Shown piece after piece: positions 56,245 through 64,000 of a DNA stretch of 64,000 nt. Under the pieces are notes generated by a model that worked only from the letters and a program-made list of their open reading frames with translations, did no database searches and was not told the DNA's origin. Source of the stretch: Halomonas qaidamensis (GTDB lineage: Bacteria > Pseudomonadota > Gammaproteobacteria > Pseudomonadales > Halomonadaceae); the NCBI RefSeq assembly GCF_025917315.1, contig NZ_CP080627.1, positions 248,001-312,000 of the forward strand, written 5' to 3'. The translations under genes and the position numbers were made by a program. Positions within the stretch are counted from its first letter, which is position 1. Each line of letters begins with the position of its first letter.

Positions 56245-58788
56245 ATGTCAGATATGACAGTTAAAGATTTTGCAGTGAAGGTGGGCCGTGATGTGCCCCG
56301 CCTATTGGAACAGATGAAAGAAGCAGGTTTAAAGCATGCGTCAGAAAGCGACGCGGTATCTGAAGACGATAAGCAAACGCTGCTAAGCTTTTTGAAAAAA
56401 AGCCATGGCGGCGGCGACAGCGATCCTAGTAAAAACCGCATTACGCTGACGCGTAAAACCCGTAGCCGGATTAAAACCGGTGAGCGTGGAAAAACGATTG
56501 AAGTGCAAGTACGTAAGAAAAAAACGTACGTTAAAAGCGCCGAAGAAGATAAGCCGAAAGCTGCTGAGCCTAAGCACTCTGGCCCGCGCCAGTTAGTGGG
56601 TGATATGGCAGAAGCGGAAGCCGAGCGAAAAGCACGTGATGTTCGCGAAGCAGAAGAGAAAGTAGTCGCGGCGAAAGCGAAAGCGGCAGAAGACGCTGCA
56701 CGCAAAGCCGAGGAAGAAAAAGCCAAGGCGAAAGCGGCTGAAGTGCCCAGTATCCCTGTGCCTGAGCTGCAAATCGACGACACGCCGACGCCTGATGATC
56801 TTCCGCCCGCACCGCCGAAAGAAGGCCGTACGGATCGCCGTACTGCGCCGCCTAAAAAGGCAGCAGCGAAGAAGAAAGGTCGTGATGACGAGGATGATCG
56901 TGGTGATCGCGAAGAGCGTAAGCGCGGTGGCGGCGGTAAGAAAGTAAAACGCGCCGAGCGCCGTGGCGGCCGCCGTGGTGGTGCTAACCAAAGCGGTAAC
57001 GGCAAGCATGCGTTTCAAAAGCCAACCCAGCCGATCGTGCGTGAAGTTTCGATCCCTGAGTCGATCAGCGTTGCTGATCTAGCCGACAAAATGTCGATCA
57101 AGGCCAATGAAGTCATCAAAGCCATGTTCAACATGGGCGCGGCAGTGACCATCAACCAAACGATTGACCAGGATACAGCGGCCATCGTAGCGGAAGAGAT
57201 GGGCCACAAGGTCAAGCTAGTGAAGGACGACGCGCTGGAAACGGAAATGCTCGAAGGCATCTCCTATGAAGGCGAAGAGATCACTCGTTCTCCTGTGGTT
57301 ACCGTCATGGGTCACGTTGACCATGGTAAAACCTCGCTGTTGGATTATATCCGTCGCGCTAAAGTCGCCACTGGCGAAGCGGGTGGTATTACCCAGCATA
57401 TCGGTGCTTACCACGTGGAAGACAACCACGGCGGCGTTACCTTCCTGGATACCCCTGGCCACGCAGCGTTTACCGCGATGCGTGCTCGTGGTGCCAAGGC
57501 AACGGACGTGGTTATTCTGGTTGTTGCTGCTGACGACGGCGTGATGCCACAGACAATCGAGGCGATCGAGCACTCCAAAGCTGCCGAAGTACCGATGGTT
57601 GTGGCGGTGAATAAGATCGATAAGCCGGGTGCTGATTTCGACCGTATTCGTAATGAACTCTCCCAGCATGGCGTGATTTCAGAAGAGTGGGGCGGCGACA
57701 CTCAGTTCGTACATGTGTCCGCCAAAACTGGCGACGGTATTGAAGAACTGCTGGAAGCCATTCAGCTCGTTTCTGAAGTACTTGAACTCACCGCTGTGCC
57801 GTCAGCTCCTGGTAAAGGCGTTGTTGTTGAATCGCGTCTTGATAAAGGCCGCGGCCCGGTTGCCACGGTGCTGGTGCAAAACGGTACGCTGAAGAAAGGC
57901 GATATCGTTCTTGCGGGTCTGCACTATGGTCGCGTTCGTGCGCTGACCAACGAGCTGGGCAAGCAAGTTGATACTGCAGGCCCTGCGATGCCGGTCGAAA
58001 TTCAGGGTCTGGATGGTACTCCGGATGCGGGTGATGACTTCATGGTCGTTGCCGACGAGAAGAAGGCCCGTGAAGTGGCTAACTTCCGCCAAGGCAAATA
58101 CCGTGAAGTGCGCCTGGCGCGTCAGCAGAAAGCCAAGCTGGAGAACATGTTCAGCCAGATGGGCCAAGACGAAGTGGCCAAGGTCAACATCGTTCTGAAA
58201 GCTGACGTTCAAGGTTCGTTGGAAGCGATCAAAGGCGCCTTGGAAGAACTCTCCACGGGTGAAGTTGAAGTTGCTGTTGTGTCGTCGGGTGTTGGTGGTA
58301 TCACCGGTACCGATGCCAACCTTGCGCTTGCTTCTGAAGCGATTGTGGTCGGCTTTAACGTCCGTGCTGACGCTGCTGCTCGTGAAATCATCGAACGTGA
58401 AGGTCTGGATCTACGCTACTACAGCGTTATCTACCAGCTAATCGATGAAGTTAAGCAGGCAATGAGCGGTATGCTTGCTCCCGAGTGGAAAGAAGAGATC
58501 GTCGGTGTGGCTGAAGTGCGCGACGTGTTCCGTGCGCCGAAAATTGGTGCAGTGGCTGGCTGTATGGTTGTCGAAGGCACCGTATCGCGCAGCAAGCGTA
58601 TCCGTGTACTGCGTGACAACGTCGTCATTTACGAAGGTGAACTCGAATCGCTGCGCCGCTTCAAAGACGACGTTCAAGAAGTGCGTAACGGTATGGAGTG
58701 TGGCATCGGCGTGAAGAACTACAACGATGTTCAGGTCAACGACAAGATCGAAGTCTTTGACCAAGTGAAGGTCGAGCGTAGCCTGTAA
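56245..58788 (+). CDS. infB: Translation initiation factor IF-2
   Basis: An 847-residue IF-2. The N-terminal IF2N domain ([20 protein letters not shown]) and a long highly charged Ala/Glu/Lys/Arg linker (about 110-265) precede the second IF2N domain. The G domain follows with G1 [10 protein letters not shown]3 DTPGHAAF, and G4 NKID. Domains II-IV bind fMet-tRNA. It delivers initiator tRNA, whose gene is 2.4 kb upstream. GGAGG lies before the ATG. Very low AT in the linker creates long meaningless frames on the other strand. Confidence 0.97.
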   Translation: MSDMTVKDFAVKVGRDVPRLLEQMKEAGLKHASESDAVSEDDKQTLLSFLKKSHGGGDSDPSKNRITLTRKTRSRIKTGERGKTIEVQVRKKKTYVKSAEEDKPKAAEPKHSGPRQLVGDMAEAEAERKARDVREAEEKVVAAKAKAAEDAARKAEEEKAKAKAAEVPSIPVPELQIDDTPTPDDLPPAPPKEGRTDRRTAPPKKAAAKKKGRDDEDDRGDREERKRGGGGKKVKRAERRGGRRGGANQSGNGKHAFQKPTQPIVREVSIPESISVADLADKMSIKANEVIKAMFNMGAAVTINQTIDQDTAAIVAEEMGHKVKLVKDDALETEMLEGISYEGEEITRSPVVTVMGHVDHGKTSLLDYIRRAKVATGEAGGITQHIGAYHVEDNHGGVTFLDTPGHAAFTAMRARGAKATDVVILVVAADDGVMPQTIEAIEHSKAAEVPMVVAVNKIDKPGADFDRIRNELSQHGVISEEWGGDTQFVHVSAKTGDGIEELLEAIQLVSEVLELTAVPSAPGKGVVVESRLDKGRGPVATVLVQNGTLKKGDIVLAGLHYGRVRALTNELGKQVDTAGPAMPVEIQGLDGTPDAGDDFMVVADEKKAREVANFRQGKYREVRLARQQKAKLENMFSQMGQDEVAKVNIVLKADVQGSLEAIKGALEELSTGEVEVAVVSSGVGGITGTDANLALASEAIVVGFNVRADAAAREIIEREGLDLRYYSVIYQLIDEVKQAMSGMLAPEWKEEIVGVAEVRDVFRAPKIGAVAGCMVVEGTVSRSKRIRVLRDNVVIYEGELESLRRFKDDVQEVRNGMECGIGVKNYNDVQVNDKIEVFDQVKVERSL

Positions 58789-58805
58789 GGCCGCGAGGAG
58801 CAATC

Positions 58806-59222
58806 ATGCGCGAATTTAAGCGTACCGACCGAGTCGCCGACCAGCTCCAAAAGGAGCTGGCGGTACTGATCCAACGCGAAGTAAAAGATCCGCGTTTAGG
58901 GATGATTACGGTAAGCGGTGCCACCGTTAGTCGTGATCTTGGCTATGCCGATATCTATGTCACCCTATTGGGTGAGCAAGATCCCGCGCGTATTAAGGAA
59001 AACCTACAAGTGCTGAAACGCGCTGCGGGTTTTCTGAGAAGCCAAATTGCTAAACGTATCAAGCTGCGTCATGTACCTGAACTGCGCTTTCATTACGATG
59101 AAAGCGTGGTGCGTGGCCAGCACCTCTCCTCATTGATTGACGAAGCGGTGTCAACTGACCGTGCTCGCCAGCATGATGATGAGGACGGTAGCGATAACGT
59201 CAGTGGTGAGGAGACGCGCTAA
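58806..59222 (+). CDS. rbfA: 30S ribosome-binding factor RbfA
   Basis: A 138-residue KH-fold protein: FKRTDRVADQLQKELAVLIQ, VKDPRLGMITVSGATVSRDL and KLRHVPELRFHYDESV. It acts in 16S rRNA 5'-end maturation and cold adaptation. The tail after residue 115 is acidic. The last base of its stop is the first base of the truB ATG (TAATG). Confidence 0.94.
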   Translation: MREFKRTDRVADQLQKELAVLIQREVKDPRLGMITVSGATVSRDLGYADIYVTLLGEQDPARIKENLQVLKRAAGFLRSQIAKRIKLRHVPELRFHYDESVVRGQHLSSLIDEAVSTDRARQHDDEDGSDNVSGEETR

Positions 59223-60142
59223 TGGCACGTCGCCGTCGTGGATTGCCGGTTAACGGCGTACTGCTGCTGGATAAGCCTAAGGGCATTTCTAGTAATCATG
59301 CGCTGCAGCGTGTGCGTCGTCTGTTTGAGGCGCAAAAAGCCGGTCATACTGGCACGCTGGACCCCATGGCAACAGGTTTATTGCCTATTTGTCTTGGGGA
59401 AGCCACTAAGTTTTCCGCGCACCTGCTAGAAGCCGACAAGATGTACCGCACCCGCGTAGAACTGGGGGTGATCACCGACACCGGCGATGCCGAAGGCACG
59501 GTCATTGAGCAGCGAGAGATTCCCAGCTTAACGGCTGAGGATGTCGAGTCAGTCTTAGCTCGCTTTCACGGCGAGATTGACCAAGTGCCGCCGATGTATT
59601 CGGCATTGAAGCATCAAGGCAAAAAGCTTTATGAGCTTGCCCGTGAGGGTAAGCACGTTGAGCGTGCAGCGCGGCGAGTAAGCGTGTATGATGCGCGGCT
59701 GCTTGCTTTCGAGGGCACTGCCTTTGAACTGGAAGTTAGCTGTAGCAAAGGCACTTATATTCGCACCTTGGCTGAAGATATTGGCTATGCCTTGGGCTGT
59801 GGTGCCCACATTAGTCAGTTGAGAAGGCTCAAAACAGGGCCTTTTACCGGCGATGCGATGTGGACGCTGGAAGGCCTTGAGGCCTTGGCAGACCAGGCCA
59901 CCCGCGAGGCTGAACTAATGCCTGCGGATGTGCTGGTTGATCATTTGCCGTCGCTGACGGTAGATGAAACGGCTTTTGGGCGTCTTGCACACGGTCAGTC
60001 GGCTAGTTTAGCGATTGATACGCTTGAGCCTGATGCGCTAGCAAGACTTTATTACGCTGAGACGTTTATCGGCCTTGGCGTTGTAAAAGGAGCTCAGGAA
60101 GTAGCTCCCAAGCGGCTGTTAAGTACCGTCGCTATCTCGTAA
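59222..60142 (+). CDS. truB: tRNA pseudouridine-55 synthase TruB
   Basis: A 306-residue TruB. It starts with NGVLLLDKPKGISSNHALQR, and the catalytic Asp lies in GHTGTLDPMATGLLPICLGE. YSALKHQGKKLYELAREG and a C-terminal PUA-like domain follow. It makes pseudouridine 55 in the T-loop of tRNAs. Coupled to rbfA by a one-base overlap. Confidence 0.95.
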   Translation: MARRRRGLPVNGVLLLDKPKGISSNHALQRVRRLFEAQKAGHTGTLDPMATGLLPICLGEATKFSAHLLEADKMYRTRVELGVITDTGDAEGTVIEQREIPSLTAEDVESVLARFHGEIDQVPPMYSALKHQGKKLYELAREGKHVERAARRVSVYDARLLAFEGTAFELEVSCSKGTYIRTLAEDIGYALGCGAHISQLRRLKTGPFTGDAMWTLEGLEALADQATREAELMPADVLVDHLPSLTVDETAFGRLAHGQSASLAIDTLEPDALARLYYAETFIGLGVVKGAQEVAPKRLLSTVAIS

Positions 60143-60262
60143 AGCGTTGCAAGGATGTAGCAATTTGCGCGAAAATTGTACGTGAAGATAGTCGCCTGAG
60201 ACTGCAAATATGCGTGGTCTCAACCATTCATTTTTTAGGCATATTGCTTACTGGAGAGACAG

Positions 60263-60532
60263 ATGGCATTAACCGCTGAGAAGAAGGCCGAGATCGTCAA
60301 CGAATACGGCCGCGGCGATAACGATACCGGTTCCCCTGAAGTTCAGGTTGCACTGCTGAGCGCCAACATTAATGGCCTGCAGGACCACTTCAAAACCAAC
60401 AAACAGGATCACCACTCTCGTCGTGGTCTGATCCGCATGGTAAACCAGCGTCGTAAGCTGTTGGATTACCTAAAGCGTAAAGATTTTGAACGCTATCAGT
60501 CTCTGATTCAGCGTTTAGGTCTACGTCGTTAA
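60263..60532 (+). CDS. rpsO: 30S ribosomal protein S15
   Basis: An 89-residue S15, full length: [40 protein letters not shown] and the end [13 protein letters not shown]. It binds 16S rRNA early in 30S assembly; in E. coli it represses its own translation. GGAGAG precedes the ATG. A strong terminator separates it from pnp. Confidence 0.97.
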   Translation: MALTAEKKAEIVNEYGRGDNDTGSPEVQVALLSANINGLQDHFKTNKQDHHSRRGLIRMVNQRRKLLDYLKRKDFERYQSLIQRLGLRR

Positions 60533-60550
60533 TCATTAACGACAGCGATC

Positions 60551-60586
60551 AAAACGGGCAGCCCCTTGTGGGCTGCCCGTTTTTTT
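60551..60586 (+). terminator. Intrinsic terminator after rpsO
   Basis: AAAACGGGCAGCCC-CTTGT-GGGCTGCCCGTTTTTTT. Confidence 0.93.
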
Positions 60587-60686
60587 GTTTCTGGTAGCCG
60601 TATGGCGCTACAGCGCCTAGAATGGTGACGAGTCAAAACGACCCAAGCGAAAAGACAAGTAGATATTAATGTTAAAGGAAGTCGCC

Positions 60687-62834
60687 GTGAATCCGGTAAA
60701 AAAAACGTTTCAATACGGTCGTAGCACCGTCACCCTAGAAACTGGGCGTATCGCTCGCCAAGCCACTGGCGCCGTTATGGTGACCATGGATGAAACTGTC
60801 GTACTGTGTACGGTTGTGGCCAAGAAAGAAGCGAATCCTAATCAGCCCTTCTTCCCGCTCTCGGTACACTACCAAGAGAAAACCTATGCAGTGGGTAAAA
60901 TTCCCGGCGGCTTCTTTAAGCGTGAAGGGCGTCCTACTGAGAAAGAGACCCTTACCTCGCGTCTGATTGATCGCCCGATTCGTCCGCTGTTTCCTAAAGG
61001 GTTTATGAATGAAGTACAGATAATCTGTACTGTGCTATCGACGGATCGTAATCATGACCCAGATATTGCGGCACTACTGGGCACCTCGGCAGCGTTGGGG
61101 ATTGCAGGTGTGCCGTTTAACGGCCCAATTGGCGCAGCGCGCGTTGGCTTTAATGAAGAGCAGGGTTACTTCCTCAATCCTACTGTTGAAGAGCTGACCA
61201 CCTCTGAGCTGGATATGGTGGTTGCCGGTACCGAAAACGCCGTATTGATGGTGGAATCGGAAGCCCAAGAACTGCTTGAAGACGAAATGCTCGGTGCCGT
61301 GCTGTTTGGTCACCAGGAAATGCAGGTTGCCGTTAGCGCGATTAAAGAGCTGGTCGCGGAAGCGGGCAAGCCGCGCTGGGACTGGCAGCCAGCTGCAGAA
61401 AATGTCGCGCTGAAAACGGCTATTGCCGACGCTTTTGAAGCCAAAGTGGGTGATGCTTACCGCATTACTGACAAAATGGCGCGTCAAGATGCGCTGTCAG
61501 CGCTGAAAGATGATGCTGTTGCGCAGCTAGTAGCTGCTGAAGGTGAAGAAGAGACAGAAGGCAAGTTCAGTAAAGATGACGTGAAAGGTGCGTTTTCTGC
61601 CCTTGAGAAGCGCGTTGTGCGTTCTCGCGTCGTAAAAGGCGAGCCACGTATAGATGGCCGCGACAACACCACAGTACGCCCGCTGGCAATCGAAGTCGGC
61701 GTACTACCTAAGACCCATGGTTCAGCAGTATTTACCCGTGGCGAGACCCAGGCAATCGCGATTGCTACCTTGGGCACCCTGCGTGACTCACAGCTAATCG
61801 AGTCTCTGGAAGGCGAGCGTAAAGACCGCTTTATGCTGCACTACAACTTCCCTCCCTACTGCGTTGGTGAAGCTGGCTTCTTTGGCGGGCCAAAGCGTCG
61901 TGAAATTGGCCATGGTCGCTTAGCACGCCGCGGCGTTCAGGCGATGCTGCCATCAGAAGACGTCTTCCCCTATACCATCCGTGTGGTATCGGAAATCACT
62001 GAATCTAACGGTTCTAGCTCCATGGCGTCAGTGTGCGGTTCCTCACTCGCGCTGATGGATGCTGGTGTGCCGTTAAAAGCACCGGTGGCAGGTATTGCCA
62101 TGGGCTTAGTGAAAGATGAAGACGGCTATGCGGTATTGACCGACATCTTGGGTGACGAAGATCACCTGGGCGATATGGACTTCAAAGTTGCTGGTTCTGA
62201 AGAGGGCGTTACTGCTCTGCAGATGGACATTAAGATTGAAGGCATCAATGAAGAGATCATGGAAAAGGCGCTACAGCAGGCCTATGACGCCCGCATTAGT
62301 ATCCTTGCTCAGATGAATGACGTTATTAGCCAAAGCCGTACCGATGTGTCAGAAAACGCGCCGTCCATGGCGACGATCAAAATCGCTCCGGACAAGATTC
62401 GTGACGTGATCGGTAAAGGCGGCGCAACAATCCGCAAAATTTGCGAAGATACCGGTGCCTCCATTGATCTGGATGATGACGGCACTGTACGCATCTACGC
62501 AGAAGACAAAGCGGCAGCCAAAAAAGCCATTGATACTGTGCTGGCAATTACCGCAGAAGCGGAAATTGGCAAGCTTTACAATGGCAAAGTAGTTCGTATT
62601 GCGGACTTTGGCGCTTTCGTCAACATCATGCCGGGCACTGACGGCCTGGTTCACATCTCGCAAATTGTTGCTGAGCGCGTTAACAACGTGCGCGATTTCT
62701 TAAATGAAGGCGATGATGTGATTGTGAAAGTGTTGGATATCGACAACCGCAACCGAGTGAAGCTCTCAATTAAAGAGATCACTGAGGAAGAGAAAGCAGC
62801 GTTCGCCGCTGCCGAGGCGGACGTCGCTAACTAA
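60687..62834 (+). CDS. pnp: Polynucleotide phosphorylase
   Basis: A 715-residue PNPase. Two RNase PH domains flank a helical linker (first with [18 protein letters not shown], second with SESNGSSS-like motif [15 protein letters not shown]); then a KH domain ([20 protein letters not shown]) and an S1 domain ([18 protein letters not shown]). It degrades RNA 3' to 5' with phosphate. The GTG at 60687 has AAGGAA six bases upstream and gives the normal N-terminus [10 protein letters not shown]; the ATG at 60669 has no ribosome site. Confidence 0.96.
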   Translation: MNPVKKTFQYGRSTVTLETGRIARQATGAVMVTMDETVVLCTVVAKKEANPNQPFFPLSVHYQEKTYAVGKIPGGFFKREGRPTEKETLTSRLIDRPIRPLFPKGFMNEVQIICTVLSTDRNHDPDIAALLGTSAALGIAGVPFNGPIGAARVGFNEEQGYFLNPTVEELTTSELDMVVAGTENAVLMVESEAQELLEDEMLGAVLFGHQEMQVAVSAIKELVAEAGKPRWDWQPAAENVALKTAIADAFEAKVGDAYRITDKMARQDALSALKDDAVAQLVAAEGEEETEGKFSKDDVKGAFSALEKRVVRSRVVKGEPRIDGRDNTTVRPLAIEVGVLPKTHGSAVFTRGETQAIAIATLGTLRDSQLIESLEGERKDRFMLHYNFPPYCVGEAGFFGGPKRREIGHGRLARRGVQAMLPSEDVFPYTIRVVSEITESNGSSSMASVCGSSLALMDAGVPLKAPVAGIAMGLVKDEDGYAVLTDILGDEDHLGDMDFKVAGSEEGVTALQMDIKIEGINEEIMEKALQQAYDARISILAQMNDVISQSRTDVSENAPSMATIKIAPDKIRDVIGKGGATIRKICEDTGASIDLDDDGTVRIYAEDKAAAKKAIDTVLAITAEAEIGKLYNGKVVRIADFGAFVNIMPGTDGLVHISQIVAERVNNVRDFLNEGDDVIVKVLDIDNRNRVKLSIKEITEEEKAAFAAAEADVAN

Positions 62835-62851
62835 AGCGATATAGACGTAAC

Positions 62852-62894
62852 GACCGCCCCCGCAGCTTCCAGTTGCGGGGGCGGTGTCGTTTTA
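62852..62894 (+). terminator. Intrinsic terminator after pnp
   Basis: ACCGCCCCCGCA/TGCGGGGGCGGT 12-bp stem, then GTCG and T4. Confidence 0.82.
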
Positions 62895-62924
62895 TAGGCA
62901 GTATAGGAAAAGAGAAGAGAGCCA

Positions 62925-64000
62925 TGGAGCAGGAGCAAGCGCCGCGCTGGTGGGCGGTGGTGGCCGTAATGATCGGCATTTTTTTATTGGTGACGGCTGA
63001 GCAATTGCCTATCGGGCTATTGTCACAGGTAGCTTCCTCGATGGGCGTCACGCCAGGTATGGCGGGCCTGATGGTGACCGTTCCTGGTGTGGTGGCTGCT
63101 TTCTCAGCACCGCTGTTGCCGGTAGCGGTGGGCCGGTTAGATAGACGCATCATGCTCACCTTGATGATGATTGTGATGGTGATTGGCAGCGCACTTTCAG
63201 CTGTGGCCAGCAATTTTGGGTTACTACTGGCAGCTCGTGTGTTGGTGGGTATTAGTATCGGTGGTTTTTGGGCCATAGCGGGAAGCATTGCCCCAAGGCT
63301 AGTGCCCAGCGATCAGGTTGCCAAGGCCATGACGATTATTTTCGGTGGTGTAGCCGCCGCGTCAGTATTGGGGGTGCCGTTAGGCACATTGCTAGGGGAC
63401 CTGAGCAACTGGCGAGTAGCCTTTGGGGCGTTGGGTGGGCTAAGCCTGTTAACCGCCATTGCACTATGGTGTTGGCTACCACCACTGCCGCCAAGAGAGC
63501 CAGTACGATTGCGTATGTTAGCGCAGCAGTTTAGCAACCGAGGTGTGCGAGTCGCGGTGTTAACCACGGGGTTTGTGGTGGTGGGGCACTTTGCTGCTTA
63601 TACCTTTATCAGCCCCATTCTTCAGGAGATTAGCGGCGTAGCTCAGCGTCATGTTGGCAGTTTACTGTTGCTATACGGGGCGGCCGGCATCCTGGGTAAT
63701 GTCGCGGCAGGTATCTTTGCTGGGCGTCACCCTTATCGGGCGGTATTGGCCATTCCTAGCCTTTTATTGTTAGTTGTGGCTATTTTCCCGCTACTGGGTG
63801 TTCAACCTACCAGCGGCGTACTGCTGCTAATGATATGGGGGGCTGTTTTTGGCAGCGTGTCAGTCAGTATTCAAACCTGGATTATACGTACGGCACCTAA
63901 TACCGAGGCTGCTACCGCGCTGATGGCATTTACCTTTAATATGTCGATTGGTTTAGGGGCAATGTTTGGTGGGCGTATCGTCGATGGCACCAGCTTGCCA
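62925..64000 (+). CDS. MFS transporter, DHA1 family (NepI/AraJ-like), truncated by window end
   Basis: An open frame from the ATG at 62925 (GAAGAG upstream) to the window edge gives 358 residues without a stop. It has about ten or eleven hydrophobic segments. The first helix ends VTAEQLPIGLLSQVASSMGV and the second opens GMAGLMVTVPGVVAA, a start seen in small-molecule efflux proteins such as NepI and AraJ. The loop after helix 2 has VGRLDRR, the position of the MFS G-x-x-x-D-R-x-G-R-R motif. Probably exports nucleosides, sugars or drugs; substrate unknown. Confidence 0.85.

Noticed and set aside
56223..57005. 260-residue open frame antisense to infB linker
   Set aside because: Ser/Arg/Phe-rich mirror of the repetitive charged linker of IF-2; no ribosome site or family likeness.

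Overview
The window reads as a chromosomal segment of a moderately halophilic gammaproteobacterium of the Halomonadaceae (Halomonas/Vreelandella type). The support is the conserved block order (dapB-carA-carB-greA, rlmE-ftsH-folP-glmM-tpiA-secG-tRNA-Leu, rimP-nusA-infB-rbfA-truB-rpsO-pnp), the tmRNA tag ANDENYAQGALAA, an OmpC-type porin and moderate GC content. The genus is an inference from memory of gene order and protein sequence; no search was possible.

Layout. 1-6 kb: small envelope and unknown genes: DUF6435-type protein, YqiA-like esterase with an upstream entericidin-type lipoprotein, PAP2 phosphatase and GT4 glycosyltransferase, porin, short-chain dehydrogenase. Among them lies an apparent CsrB/RsmYZ-type regulatory RNA (about 1425-1600). 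6-12 kb: a complete ugpBAEC-type glycerol-3-phosphate importer, divergent from argE. 12-25 kb: YchJ and GIY-YIG proteins, then two blocks on the minus strand. One is a polar amino-acid ABC importer. The other is a tightly overlapped catabolic operon (aminotransferase, two CoA-transferase subunits, M20 deacylase, thiolase, NhaC-type antiporter, universal stress protein) with a divergent LysR regulator. 25-30 kb: a DNA-repair operon with a FAN1-like VRR-NUC nuclease and an XPD/DinG-type helicase carrying an N-terminal RecB/Cas4-like nuclease domain. 29.8-31 kb: a decayed island remnant (frameshifted antitoxin, beheaded toxin, stop-interrupted mobile gene) beside the 3' end of ssrA.

31-41 kb is core genome: ssrA and smpB (trans-translation), ratA-rnfH, bamE, fur, recN with a LexA-like box, and grpE, dnaK-dnaJ. 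grpE and dnaK each carry a sigma-32-like promoter with an identical 13-nt spacer. dapB follows. 41-46 kb: carA-carB-greA behind a structured leader with an intrinsic terminator. 46-64 kb: yhbY, rlmE, ftsH, folP-glmM, tpiA-secG, tRNA-Leu(GAG), initiator tRNA, rimP-nusA-infB-rbfA-truB, rpsO, pnp, and an MFS exporter cut by the window end.

The part most likely to hold an undescribed system is the LysR-controlled cluster at 16.8-25.1 kb. Its enzymes would fit a route from an N-acylated beta-amino acid to a beta-amino acid, beta-keto acid, beta-ketoacyl-CoA and finally two acyl-CoAs. Its gene set resembles Bacillus yodQRST, which sits beside genes for N-acetyl-beta-lysine synthesis. A compatible-solute substrate is therefore a testable guess.
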